A stretch of DNA of 32,965 nt from Parcubacteria group bacterium GW2011_GWA1_40_21 (GTDB lineage: Bacteria; Patescibacteriota; Minisyncoccia; Phycocordibacterales; GWA1-40-21): NCBI GenBank assembly GCA_000996205.1, contig LBYO01000015.1, positions 1 through 32,965 of the forward strand, read 5' to 3'. Below, one piece after another: positions 8,202 through 17,259 of the stretch. Position 1 is the stretch's first letter. The number at the start of each line of letters is the position of its first letter. The notes under the pieces were generated by a model. The model was not told the DNA's origin. It searched no databases and saw nothing but the letters and a program-made list of their open reading frames with translations. Made by a program: the position numbers and the translations under genes.

Positions 8202-9215
8202 ATGTCCATATTTTCTAAAAAATTGGGAATAGATCTGGGGACGACAAGCACAATCGTGTTTTTGCCGGGCAAGGGAATAGTGCTGAATGAGCCGTCAGTC
8301 GTGGCGGTTTCGGAGCAGGACAACAAAATTCTCGCCGTCGGGCTTGAAGCGAAAGGCATGATAGGGAAGACACCGGATAACATCATCGCTTACCGGCCGA
8401 TGAAGGACGGGGTCATCGCCGATTATCGGGTGACGGAAGCGATGCTCCGATATTTTATTGACAAAGCGCTCGGCAAATGGAATCTGTTCAAGCCGGAAGT
8501 GATGATCTCCGTTCCAGCCGGAGTCACCTCCACCGAAAGAAGAGCGGTGGTTGAAGCCGCCATAAAAGCGGGAGCGAAAAACGCCTATGTGGTGAAGGAG
8601 CCGATTCTAGCCGCGATAGGCGCAGGCATCCCAATATATGAAGCGGTGGGACATATGGTGGTTGACATCGGAGGAGGAACGACCGATGTGGCTGTTATAT
8701 CGCTCGGCGGAATCGTGGCATCGACATCGGTGAAATGCGCCGGCAACAAAATTGATTACGCCATAGCCGATTACATAAAAAAGACTTTCAATCTGGCTGT
8801 GGGCGATCAGACCGCTGAAAACATAAAAATCAATATCGGATCGGCCGTGCCTCTTGAAGAAGAGCTTTCAATGCTGGTCAAAGGGCGCGATTTTCTATCA
8901 GGACTCCCAAGATCAACCGAGATAAAAACCAATGAAATAGTCAAAGCCATAGGCAAAGAATTGCGGGATATGATCAAGGCGATTAAAGATGTCCTGCAAG
9001 AAACTCCGCCCGAACTCGCCGCCGACATAATTGATCAAGGCATCATAATGACCGGTGGCTCATCTCAATTAAGGAATTTACCGGAACTCGTTTTCAGAAG
9101 AACGGGAGTCAAAGCAATTCTCGCTGAAAATCCTCTTTATTGTGTCGCCAAAGGCACGGGAATCGCTTTGGAACATTTGGACACTTACAAGAGAAGTATT
9201 ATTGTGAAGAGATAA
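8202..9215 (+). CDS. mreB: Rod shape-determining protein MreB
   Basis: MSIFSKKLGIDLGTTSTIVFLPGKGIVLNEPSVVA, VVDIGGGTTDVAVISLGGIV, IIMTGGSSQLRNLPEL. ORF opens at GTG 8157, but the homologous N-terminus starts at 8202. Confidence 0.95.
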   Translation: MSIFSKKLGIDLGTTSTIVFLPGKGIVLNEPSVVAVSEQDNKILAVGLEAKGMIGKTPDNIIAYRPMKDGVIADYRVTEAMLRYFIDKALGKWNLFKPEVMISVPAGVTSTERRAVVEAAIKAGAKNAYVVKEPILAAIGAGIPIYEAVGHMVVDIGGGTTDVAVISLGGIVASTSVKCAGNKIDYAIADYIKKTFNLAVGDQTAENIKINIGSAVPLEEELSMLVKGRDFLSGLPRSTEIKTNEIVKAIGKELRDMIKAIKDVLQETPPELAADIIDQGIIMTGGSSQLRNLPELVFRRTGVKAILAENPLYCVAKGTGIALEHLDTYKRSIIVKR

Positions 9216-9332
9216 TCGTTTCGTCGCCTAATGTTCTTGACTTTTTGAGACAATTAGTTAATTATAATTCTAGAAAGTCAAAAAGTTCGTCAATTTTAGT
9301 TTTCGAAAATTTTTTGAGAAGAGGGGTGAAAG

Positions 9333-9707
9333 ATGAAGCTAAGTAAAGATCAATTTGTGGGAATTATTGTTTTTACCGTTTTTGCCATAATCGGCGGTTT
9401 GATTTTTATTGGCGCGATGAGTGAAAGACCTATCAAAATAGAACGCATTTGGGGGACAGTGGAGAGTGTCAATGGTAATTATCGCCAAAACAAGGATCCG
9501 CTTGATTGTCATTTAATAACGAAATTTGAAAATGGAAACATGACAATTACTACAAGTTACAGGGTCACTTATGATTCTTGGGGACCTACTGACGATGATG
9601 AGTACAATAAATGTTGGAAGATTTTACTTCTGAAACAAGGGGATCCTATATCGGCGATAAAGAAAACATGGGCAGACGACGATATAACTTACGAGTTAGC
9701 ACCTTAG
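9333..9707 (+). CDS. Hypothetical protein with N-terminal transmembrane helix
   Basis: 124 aa with hydrophobic IIVFTVFAIIGGLIFIGAM; followed by a terminator-like hairpin. Confidence 0.65.
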   Translation: MKLSKDQFVGIIVFTVFAIIGGLIFIGAMSERPIKIERIWGTVESVNGNYRQNKDPLDCHLITKFENGNMTITTSYRVTYDSWGPTDDDEYNKCWKILLLKQGDPISAIKKTWADDDITYELAP

Positions 9708-9728
9708 AGTGGACTTGCCGGATATTTA

Positions 9729-9765
9729 CAAAAAGGGAGATCAATGTTTGGTCTTCCTTTTTTTT
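9729..9765 (+). terminator. Putative intrinsic terminator
   Basis: AAAAAGGGAGATC AATGTTT GGTCTTCCTTTTTTTT. Confidence 0.65.
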
Positions 9766-9786
9766 ATTTTCCATAATTTATCAATC

Positions 9787-9812
9787 AACTTGGAAGCCTC
9801 GCTTCCAAGTTG
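9787..9812. repeat. Hairpin between convergent genes
   Basis: AACTTGGAAGC-CTC-GCTTCCAAGTT inverted repeat. Confidence 0.6.
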
Positions 9813-9817
9813 GAATT

Positions 9818-10585
9818 TTATACTTTAATTGCTTCCATAAACAGAAACAGTGGGAATTCTTTTCTGGCTTTGTCTTCCGCTATGGCTCTCGGACCGGGTT
9901 GGCTCTTTTTGTCCGATATCCACTCTTCCAAACCGCTAACGCAAAATCTGTTTTTCTTTAGCATTTTAAAATAGACTTGAAGCGGCCGATGGAATGACAC
10001 CGTGCTCTTGCTCTTATCTTTTCCCGGGTGCATTTCAATCTTTGTTTTTGATTCAGACATATATTCGTCCATTCTTCTGTATTGGATTTTGTTTTTCTCG
10101 TTAAAACCCCAACTGCTTTTTTGGAGGACTCTGAAAGACGGATGATTCATAACCAAGAAAAGTTTTCCGTCGGTTTTTAGAACACGATGACATTCGCTAA
10201 AAACACCGGAAATATTTTCAATGTTTTGGACTGCCAAAATAATCACTATTTTATCAACACTTTTATCTCCAATGAGAGACAATTGATCAGCCAGAGAGAT
10301 AAAAAATTTAATTTCTTTCGGCGAATTTTCTTTGGCGATTTTAATAAGCTCTGGCGATATGTCTGTTCCAAAAACTTTCGCTCCATTTTTGAAAAATTCT
10401 CGCGAGAAAAATCCTGTGCCACAGGCCAAATCTAAAACAACCTCGCCCTTCTTTATATCCAACAGTCTCAATATATTTGGCAGAATGACATTTTTCTGAT
10501 AAGTGCCATCTTTCTCTTCCAGCATTTCATCGTACCAGCTTGCGACATTTCCCCACGAAGTTTCTATTTTTTGGATTTTTTTCAT
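9818..10585 (-). CDS. SAM-dependent class I methyltransferase
   Basis: VVLDLACGTGFFSREFFKNGAKVFGTDIS motif I/II; MNHPSFR and HRPLQVYFKMLKK regions typical of UbiE-like methyltransferases. Confidence 0.85.
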   Translation of the reverse strand: MKKIQKIETSWGNVASWYDEMLEEKDGTYQKNVILPNILRLLDIKKGEVVLDLACGTGFFSREFFKNGAKVFGTDISPELIKIAKENSPKEIKFFISLADQLSLIGDKSVDKIVIILAVQNIENISGVFSECHRVLKTDGKLFLVMNHPSFRVLQKSSWGFNEKNKIQYRRMDEYMSESKTKIEMHPGKDKSKSTVSFHRPLQVYFKMLKKNRFCVSGLEEWISDKKSQPGPRAIAEDKARKEFPLFLFMEAIKV

Positions 10586-10714
10586 ATTTTTTACAAATAA
10601 ACTATACCATAAATTTTAAATAACATTGTTTTGAAAAAATTTGTTTTTTTAGACATTTGTGGTATTTTATAGTAAATTATTTTAACTGGAAAGTTCTTTA
10701 AAAGGAGATTAGAT

Positions 10715-10894
10715 ATGCTTAATTTTATAAAGAAAGCCGTAAGGTTTATTGCTTCTTTTATATTTGATGTGATCAAACTATTTGTGTGGATACCCTTGTT
10801 TATTTTTGTTGCTTTCGTGAATGTTAAATTTTTCTTGAAAGAGAAAGGAGAAAATAATGGGGAATCAGCTCAAAAGAGTTCTAGTTATCAGTAA
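10715..10894 (+). CDS. Small single-TM protein (59 aa)
   Basis: RBS AAAAGGAG then ATG; MLNFIKKAVRFIASFIFDVIKLFVWIPLFIFVAFVNVKFFLKEKGENNGESAQKSSSYQ; overlaps the start of the next ORF. Absent from the supplied ORF track. Confidence 0.6.
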   Translation: MLNFIKKAVRFIASFIFDVIKLFVWIPLFIFVAFVNVKFFLKEKGENNGESAQKSSSYQ

Positions 10895-11297
10895 TGAATT
10901 TTTTTACGCATTGGCGATCCTCTTATCAATAAAAGATCTTATTGACAAGACAATAGAAATCGTAAACCCAGGACTTCCAAGAACGGTTAAATTGTCTGAA
11001 GAAGCTTTGGGTTTGATCGAGGAACACAAGCCTGATGTAATTTTACTTGATCATTTTTTGTCCGGAACCCCGATGGATAGAATACTGGGAAAAATAAAAC
11101 CGGAAGACGGGGAAGGAATAGATATTGCCCAAGAAACAAATTTTTTCTACATTGGAGAAGTTAAGCCAGATATAATCTCAATATCCACAAGGCAAAAAAG
11201 TGAGGTTGAATTATTGTATGGCAATAGAGTTAAGCATTATTGCGAAGGCGATATGTTGAAATTAAGAAAATGTTTAAAAGGAGAATGTCTTTGTTGA
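10857..11297 (+). CDS. Hypothetical protein, receiver-like (REC-like) fold possible
   Basis: RBS GAAAGGAG; 146 aa; RVLVISNEFF...HKPDVILLDHFLSG resembles a response-regulator beta3/Asp region; the usual N-terminal acidic pair is absent. Confidence 0.5.
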   Translation: MGNQLKRVLVISNEFFYALAILLSIKDLIDKTIEIVNPGLPRTVKLSEEALGLIEEHKPDVILLDHFLSGTPMDRILGKIKPEDGEGIDIAQETNFFYIGEVKPDIISISTRQKSEVELLYGNRVKHYCEGDMLKLRKCLKGECLC

Positions 11298-11305
11298 AAT
11301 TGTGG

Positions 11306-11349
11306 ATACCCATAGATTTGCGCGATGCAAATCTATGGGTATTTTGTTT
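11306..11349 (+). terminator. Intrinsic terminator
   Basis: 16-bp stem ATACCCATAGATTTGC/GCAAATCTATGGGTAT followed by TTTGTTTT. Confidence 0.9.
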
Positions 11350-11376
11350 TCTAATTTTTGTGATAAAGTTTAGATA

Positions 11377-12714
11377 ATGGAAAGAATATATATCAAAGAC
11401 ATCAAAAATAAAATCGGCGAAGAAATTAAGCTGTCCGGCTGGGTGGATGTTCGCCGCGACCACGGCAAGCTTATTTTCATTGACCTGCGCGATATGTCCG
11501 GCAAAGTCCAGATGGTGGCTTTGCCTAATCACAAAGAAGCGCACAATAACGCCAGCAAGCTCCGTTCGGAATGGGTGGTGGAAATAATCGGCAAAGTCAA
11601 CAAAAGGCCGGAAAAAATGATAAACAAAAACGAAGAACTGGGCGAGGTGGAGGTGGAAATAATGGAAGTAAAAATACTTAGCGAAGCTGAAATTCCGTTT
11701 GAAAAAGATGCCGTAACAAACCTTGACACGCATTTGGATAATCTTCCGCTTACCCTAAGAACGGAGAAAGCCAAAGCTGTTTTTAAAGTTCAGGCGGAAA
11801 TAGTAAAAGCTTTCAGAGAATTTTTAAATCAAGAAAATTTTACGGAATTCCAATCGCCGAAATTGATAGGGGAAGACGCGGAAGGTGGCGCGAATTCGTT
11901 TGATGTGACATATTTCAAACACATTGCTCATCTAGCGCAAAGCCCTCAATTATATAAGCAAATTATGGTGGGCGTTTTTGAAAGAGTGTTTGCCGTGGGT
12001 AATGTTTACAGGGCGGAAAAACACAGCACCACCAGACATTTAAATGAATATACCAGCTTGGATATGGAGATGGGGTTTATCCAAGACCACACGGATATAA
12101 TGAAGATGGAAAACCGCCTGCTTAAATTTGTGATGGGCGAGCTCACAGAAACTTGCGCGAAAGAATTTGAGCTTCTTAAAGCAAATATACCGGAAGTGCC
12201 CGAAAATATTCCGGCGATGAAATTAAGAGAAGCGCAGGAGATTATAAAAAAAGAAACTGGAGAAGATTGCGTGAAAGAACCCGACCTTGAACCGCAACAC
12301 GAAAGATGGCTGTGCGAATACGCCAAAAAACAATTCGGGTCAGATTTTATTTTCATAACCCATTTTCCAATGGCGAAAAGACCTTTTTACACCCACGAAG
12401 ACGAAAATGACATAGGGTACGCCAAAGGTTTTGATCTGCTTTTCAGGGGCGTAGAGATAACCACCGGCGCCCAGCGTATCCATAAATACGACGAGCTGGT
12501 GGAAGCTCTTAAGAAAAAAGGGCTCAATCCCGATAAATTCAGCTTTTATCTGCAAGCCTTCAAATGCGGTATGCCTCCGCACGGCGGATTTGGTATGGGC
12601 TTGGAACGGCTCACCGCCAAACTTCTCGGATTGGAAAATGTCAAAGAAGCGACTCTTTTTCCGAGGGATTTAAATAGGATAGATACGCTTTTGTCTACAG
12701 ATAAAAACCAATAA
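11377..12714 (+). CDS. aspS: Aspartyl-tRNA synthetase, short archaeal-type (probably non-discriminating)
   Basis: 445 aa; LSGWVDVRRDHGKLIFIDLRDMSGKVQ OB-fold, FTEFQSPKLIGEDAEGGANSF, FAVGNVYRAEKHSTTRHLNEYTSLDMEM, GGFGMGLERL motif 3; no room for the bacterial GAD insertion. Confidence 0.92.
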   Translation: MERIYIKDIKNKIGEEIKLSGWVDVRRDHGKLIFIDLRDMSGKVQMVALPNHKEAHNNASKLRSEWVVEIIGKVNKRPEKMINKNEELGEVEVEIMEVKILSEAEIPFEKDAVTNLDTHLDNLPLTLRTEKAKAVFKVQAEIVKAFREFLNQENFTEFQSPKLIGEDAEGGANSFDVTYFKHIAHLAQSPQLYKQIMVGVFERVFAVGNVYRAEKHSTTRHLNEYTSLDMEMGFIQDHTDIMKMENRLLKFVMGELTETCAKEFELLKANIPEVPENIPAMKLREAQEIIKKETGEDCVKEPDLEPQHERWLCEYAKKQFGSDFIFITHFPMAKRPFYTHEDENDIGYAKGFDLLFRGVEITTGAQRIHKYDELVEALKKKGLNPDKFSFYLQAFKCGMPPHGGFGMGLERLTAKLLGLENVKEATLFPRDLNRIDTLLSTDKNQ

Positions 12715-12843
12715 ATAAGCCAGAAATCGGCAAAATCCTTGACTTTTTATAAAGTTCCTGTACTATATAAGCAGTATTTTGAACATTTTAAATTTCGCCA
12801 AAAGCGACCGACATCTGACGGGATCAGAAAAAAGGAAGAGAAA

Positions 12844-13059
12844 ATGTATTATCCCAGAACGGTAGTTGGAATTCTATTTCCATGCCCTAGTTGTGGGCAC
12901 AGAAACAGAGTAAGTAAAAAATTAAGACAATCTGTTCAGTTGTGGTTAGAAAATAAACTGCCTTTATGTAAAAAGTGTGGTTTTGATTTAAAAAGGGCTA
13001 ATTACGATTTTATCAAAAAAATGCCTCAGATAAATCGTATAGTGGAATCACTAAAATAA
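12844..13059 (+). CDS. Small zinc-ribbon-like protein
   Basis: ATG preceded by GGAAGAG; FPCPSCGHRNR...PLCKKCGFDLKR paired CxxC; TTGACT/TACTAT-like promoter at ~12740-12768. ORF track start (12739) is probably too far upstream. Confidence 0.6.
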   Translation: MYYPRTVVGILFPCPSCGHRNRVSKKLRQSVQLWLENKLPLCKKCGFDLKRANYDFIKKMPQINRIVESLK

Positions 13060-13076
13060 ATTCAAGCCACAATGAT

Positions 13077-13116
13077 AAAGGGTGATTTGTTAAAAAACAA
13101 CTCACCCTTTTATTTT
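13077..13116 (+). terminator. Intrinsic terminator
   Basis: AAAGGGTGATTTGTT AAAA AACAACTCACCCTTTT ATTTTT. Confidence 0.8.
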
Positions 13117-13180
13117 TGTGCTACAATTACTGAAACTATCTTATGCCTCAAATTTTGACGATAATTTTTGTTTTTTAACA

Positions 13181-14152
13181 ATGAAAAAAGATAATTTCAA
13201 AAAAGGGGAAATAATAATTTACAAAACTTCAAAAAATGAGGTTGATTTAAAAGTGCGTTTGGAAGATGAGACAGTTTGGCTTGATGCTCATCAGATAAGC
13301 AATCTGTTTGATGTAAATAGGCCTGCGATAGTGAAGCATATTCAAAATATTTATAAAACAGGGGAGTTAATTGAAAAGGCAACCTGTTCCATTTTGGAAC
13401 AGGTTGCCGCCGATGGAAAAATTAGGAGAATGAATATTTATAATTTGGATATGATTATTTCTGTCGGCTACAGAGTTATTTGGGCGACTAAAACATTGAA
13501 AGACCATTTGATTAAAGGTTATACAGTAAACGAAAAAAGATTATTGGAAGCTCGCGAAAAATTCAACGAATTGCAAATGGCTATCTCTTTTTTGCAAGAA
13601 AAATCCAAGAAGGAATTGTTGAGCGGACAAGCAGGGGAGATTTTAAACTTGCTTTCCGATTACGCCAAAACACTGACTATCCTTGAACAATACGATAAAG
13701 GACAGCTCAAAGAATCAAAAGGCGGGAAAACAAAATTTATTTTGGAATACGGCGCTTGTTTGAAAATAATAGCTGAATTAAAAAAAGAATTGGTCATGAA
13801 AAAAGAAGCAAGTGACTTGTTTGGAAATGAGAGAGACGGAAGTTTTGAGGGTATTATTAAAGGTCTTTACCAGTCATTTGGCGGAAAAGAACTGTATCCA
13901 TCAATAGAAGACAAGGCATCTCATCTTCTTTATTTCATCATCAAAGATCATCCATTTTCTGACGGAAACAAACGCTCCGCCGCTTTTTTGTTTGTGTACT
14001 TCTTGGACAAAACAAATTTTCTTTTCAAAAAATCCGGCGAAAGAAAGATAAACGACAACGCTCTTGTAGCCTTGGCGCTTCTTGTCGCCGAAAGCGATCC
14101 GAAAGAAAAAGAAACAATGGTAAAAATTGTTAAGAATCTTTTGGCGGAGTAA
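13181..14152 (+). CDS. RhuM-like N-terminal domain fused to Fic/DOC domain
   Basis: IIIYKTSKNEVDLKVRLEDETVWLDAHQISNLFDVNRPAIVKHIQNIYKTGEL and NLDMIISVGYRV / WATKTLKDHLIKGYTVNEKRL are RhuM-like; HPFSDGNKRSAAF matches Fic HPFxxGNxR. Confidence 0.88.
   Translation: MKKDNFKKGEIIIYKTSKNEVDLKVRLEDETVWLDAHQISNLFDVNRPAIVKHIQNIYKTGELIEKATCSILEQVAADGKIRRMNIYNLDMIISVGYRVIWATKTLKDHLIKGYTVNEKRLLEAREKFNELQMAISFLQEKSKKELLSGQAGEILNLLSDYAKTLTILEQYDKGQLKESKGGKTKFILEYGACLKIIAELKKELVMKKEASDLFGNERDGSFEGIIKGLYQSFGGKELYPSIEDKASHLLYFIIKDHPFSDGNKRSAAFLFVYFLDKTNFLFKKSGERKINDNALVALALLVAESDPKEKETMVKIVKNLLAE
13377..13409. repeat. Perfect inverted repeat inside the RhuM-Fic coding sequence
   Basis: GGCAACCTGTTCCA-TTT-TGGAACAGGTTGCC at 13378-13408 (14-bp stem, 3-nt loop). 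Confidence 0.9.
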
Positions 14153-14161
14153 GACAAAACA

Positions 14162-14890
14162 ATGACCACCTCATTCAAAATAAAAACTGAAACATTTGAA
14201 GGGCCGCTTGATTTACTTCTTAATTTGATAGAGAAGAGGAAATTGTTTATAAACGACATTTCTATTTCTAAAGTGGCGGATGATTACATCGCGTATATAA
14301 AAAACTTGAATAAATTTCCGATAGGGGAGAGCGCGAATTTTATTCTTATCGCCTCAACTCTGCTTCTTATAAAATCAATCTCTCTTTTGCCGAATCTTCA
14401 TCTTTCAGAAGAAGAGGAGCATGATATCAAAGACCTTGAAGCCCGTCTCAAACTTTATCAAAAAATAAAGGAATTGAGTTTTGGAATCAAAAAAATTTTT
14501 GGCCACAATATCATCTTTTCTCCTCTGGCAAGAAAAATAAATCCTGTATTTTCACCGGATGAAAGCATTACTCTTTCAAATCTGCTTAATTCGGCGCGCG
14601 ATGTTATAAGAAATATTCCGAAGAGTGAAAATCTTCCCAAAGCGGTCGTCAAAAAAATCATAAGCCTGGAAGATGTCATTGAAAATCTTACCGAAAGAAT
14701 CAAGACGGGCTTGAGTATGAATTTCAAGGATTTTGCGCAAATTGGAAAAGAAGATAAAATTAATATCATTGTGAGCTTTTTAGCAATGCTTGAGCTCGTG
14801 AAGCAAGGGGTGATTGAAGTGATTCAAGAAAATCAGTTTGATGATATTAAAATGCAGACGCAGGAAATGACCACGCCAAGATATGCTTAA
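14162..14890 (+). CDS. scpA: Segregation and condensation protein A
   Basis: FKIKTETFEGPLDLLLNLIEKRKLFINDISISKVADDYIAYI and FLAMLELVKQGVIEVIQENQFDDI are ScpA signatures. Confidence 0.93.
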   Translation: MTTSFKIKTETFEGPLDLLLNLIEKRKLFINDISISKVADDYIAYIKNLNKFPIGESANFILIASTLLLIKSISLLPNLHLSEEEEHDIKDLEARLKLYQKIKELSFGIKKIFGHNIIFSPLARKINPVFSPDESITLSNLLNSARDVIRNIPKSENLPKAVVKKIISLEDVIENLTERIKTGLSMNFKDFAQIGKEDKINIIVSFLAMLELVKQGVIEVIQENQFDDIKMQTQEMTTPRYA

Positions 14891-14916
14891 TTATTTTGAA
14901 TAATTTCAATATGGAA

Positions 14917-14922
14917 TATAAT
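14917..14922 (+). promoter_or_regulatory. Candidate -10 box for the R-M cassette
   Basis: TATAAT 11 nt upstream of the methylase ATG (14934), in the scpA-methylase gap. Confidence 0.4.
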
Positions 14923-14933
14923 TAATTATAAAT

Positions 14934-16343
14934 ATGGCAACATTAAATAGACAATTTGACAGGGGTGTGATTAATGAATTAAAAAACGACACTCAAGCTC
15001 TTCTGTCTTTTTTGCAAGATCAAAATGACGGCACGATTGTTTATGTGCTAGAAAAGTTAGGGAGATTAGAAAATGGATATAGCAAACAGCCATTACTGAA
15101 TTTATTAGACAATAACAACGAAACAATTAGATCACTTGCTATAAAAAATCTTGCAAAAATTGGTGATGTTTCTTTGCTAGACACTTTCGTAAATTTCGCC
15201 AAACAAGACGAAAGCACTGAAGTCAGACGTGAATCTGTTTCCGCTATTGGAAGATTAAGAAATGAAAAGACGATTCCGATTCTTATAAAATTGTTATCAG
15301 ACAATGATCCAAAAGTTGTAATGCAAGCAATAAGAGGATTACTTGTTTTTTCAAGTAATAATCAAGTAAAAAAAGAATTATCAAAACTACTCAATCACCC
15401 AAATGAGTTAATTAAAGAAGTTATCGGTAAAGAAATAAACGGAGTAAGTTATGGTTCGAAAGATAACGGAAAACAGGATGAATTTCCGGCCCATCTTAAA
15501 AATACAATTGTTCAGGGCGATGTCTTGGAAACATTAAAATATGTTCCGGATGAATCTATCCACATGACTTTCACTTCGCCGCCTTATTATAATGCTAGAG
15601 ATTATTCAATTTATCAGAGCTACGATGAATATTTGAAATTTTTAGAAAAAGTTTTTAAGGAAGTTCATCGAGTTACGAAAGAAGGAAGGTTTTTTGTACT
15701 TAATACATCACCGATTATTATTCCAAGAATAAGCAGAGCTCATGCCAGTAAAAGATATCCTATTCCTTATGATATTCATCCGCTATTAGTGAAAATGGGC
15801 TGGGAATTTATTGATGATATTGTATGGGTAAAACCGGAGGCAAGCGTAAAGAATAGAAATGCAGGTTTTTTACAACACAGAAAACCATTAGGTTATAAAC
15901 CCAATGCTATCTCAGAAATGATAATGGTCTACAGAAAAAAAACGGATAAATTGATTGATTGGAATATAAGCCAATACAATTGGGATAAAGTAAAAAAAAG
16001 TAAAGTTGAGGATAAATACGAAACAACAAATATTTGGCGTATTTCTCCCTCGTTTGATAGAGTGCATAGTGCGGTTTTCCCGATAGAGTTGTGCAATAAA
16101 GTAATTAAATATTATTCATTTGTGGATGATTTAATTTTTGACCCATTCGCTGGAAGCGGAACATTAGGCTTAGCAGCAATCAATTTAAATAGGCATTTCT
16201 TTTTAACGGAAAAAGAATCGAAATATATTAGCAGGATGAAAGAGGATTTGATCAGAAACAGCAACTTGTTTGATAAAAAAAATAATCAGCCAAATTTTAT
16301 AGATATTAAAAATTTCATATCATTAAATAATAGAAAAATATGA
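14934..16343 (+). CDS. HEAT-repeat::DNA methyltransferase (N4-cytosine/N6-adenine family, beta-class order)
   Basis: N-terminal helical repeats (IRSLAIKNLAKIGDVSLLDTFVNFAKQDESTEVRRESVSAIGRLRNEKTIPILIKLLSDNDPKVVMQAIRGL); FTSPPYYNARDY motif IV upstream of FDPFAGSGTLGLAA motif I. Confidence 0.9.
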   Translation: MATLNRQFDRGVINELKNDTQALLSFLQDQNDGTIVYVLEKLGRLENGYSKQPLLNLLDNNNETIRSLAIKNLAKIGDVSLLDTFVNFAKQDESTEVRRESVSAIGRLRNEKTIPILIKLLSDNDPKVVMQAIRGLLVFSSNNQVKKELSKLLNHPNELIKEVIGKEINGVSYGSKDNGKQDEFPAHLKNTIVQGDVLETLKYVPDESIHMTFTSPPYYNARDYSIYQSYDEYLKFLEKVFKEVHRVTKEGRFFVLNTSPIIIPRISRAHASKRYPIPYDIHPLLVKMGWEFIDDIVWVKPEASVKNRNAGFLQHRKPLGYKPNAISEMIMVYRKKTDKLIDWNISQYNWDKVKKSKVEDKYETTNIWRISPSFDRVHSAVFPIELCNKVIKYYSFVDDLIFDPFAGSGTLGLAAINLNRHFFLTEKESKYISRMKEDLIRNSNLFDKKNNQPNFIDIKNFISLNNRKI

Positions 16344-17251
16344 CAATAACGGAACAAGTCGCGAAAAACATAATAAGAAAATTACTCAAAGGAGAGGATT
16401 ATAGAATTGAAGTTGTAACACTTATTAACGCAGAATTTTTACAATTTGCCGTTGATTTCTTTAAGAAAATTGTTGATGCAAAACTTAAAAACAAAGGCGT
16501 AACAGCAGATTGGTATAAAAAAGAATTTCTCAATCCCAATTTATCGGCTCGCGACATTGCAATCAATTCGGGATTAAACGAAAAGACAATCCACAACATG
16601 TTTAATTCTTCAACAAAGGAAATTGTTATTGATGCTTCAAATGAACATTACGACACTCTTTATGAAGCGATAAAAAATCTTGTGGACACAGAACACGACC
16701 TTGATCTCACTTTAACTGTTAAATTTAAAGGAGTGAGTGTTGATCTAAATGTTAGCGAAAGTCTAATCGTAATAAATACTTTGGCAGTAAAAAGATCTGC
16801 ATTAAGAGGTGGTTTGTGGAGTACTGCTGGCAAAAGAGTTGAAAAACCTTTAATGCAAACTCTTTGCAAATTATACGGCGTCTCTGAAAGTAATTATTCT
16901 TTAAAAATAAAAGGCAAAGAAATTGAAAAAGATGATTTTGAAAGAGAAATTGATTTTTATTTAATTGAAGGTAAGAATCAATACAAATGCGAGATCAAAC
17001 TAATGGGGCGAGGTAACCCTGAAAGCGCAGATGCGGTTATAGCGCGAGACAGTAAGGTATTTGTGGCAGATAAGCTTTCAGACACAAATAAAAAACAATT
17101 AACCAGTCGAAAAGTCGAATGGGTTGAATTGAGAAGTGATGGCGGCTTTGAGAGATTTGATATTGTTTTAAAAAATTTGAAAATTCCACATACAAAATTG
17201 TCGCATAATGTTGATAAAGAATTAGAAATCATATTTAAAGAAATTTTTTGA
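16340..17251 (+). CDS. Type II restriction endonuclease, CfrBI-like
   Basis: ATGA overlap with the methylase; REIDFYLIEGKNQYKCEIKLMGRGNPESADAVIARDSKVFVADKLS shows a PD-(D/E)xK-like D..ExK layout; adjacency to a methylase supports the call. Confidence 0.75.
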   Translation: MTITEQVAKNIIRKLLKGEDYRIEVVTLINAEFLQFAVDFFKKIVDAKLKNKGVTADWYKKEFLNPNLSARDIAINSGLNEKTIHNMFNSSTKEIVIDASNEHYDTLYEAIKNLVDTEHDLDLTLTVKFKGVSVDLNVSESLIVINTLAVKRSALRGGLWSTAGKRVEKPLMQTLCKLYGVSESNYSLKIKGKEIEKDDFEREIDFYLIEGKNQYKCEIKLMGRGNPESADAVIARDSKVFVADKLSDTNKKQLTSRKVEWVELRSDGGFERFDIVLKNLKIPHTKLSHNVDKELEIIFKEIF

Positions 17252-17259
17252 TTATAATA

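Noticed and set aside
9611-9961. 116-aa plus-strand ORF
   Set aside because: Out of frame with the 9333 gene and runs antisense into the methyltransferase across two hairpins.
10591-10776. 61-aa minus-strand ORF
   Set aside because: Antisense to the promoter and start of the better supported 59-aa plus-strand ORF.
11230-11733. 167-aa minus-strand ORF
   Set aside because: Mostly antisense to aspS and low-complexity aromatic; shadow ORF.
12006-12582. Minus-strand ORFs of 116 and 80 aa
   Set aside because: Antisense to aspS.
14932-15480. Repeated motifs considered as a tandem DNA repeat
   Set aside because: Repetition is at the protein level (HEAT), not in nucleotide sequence.
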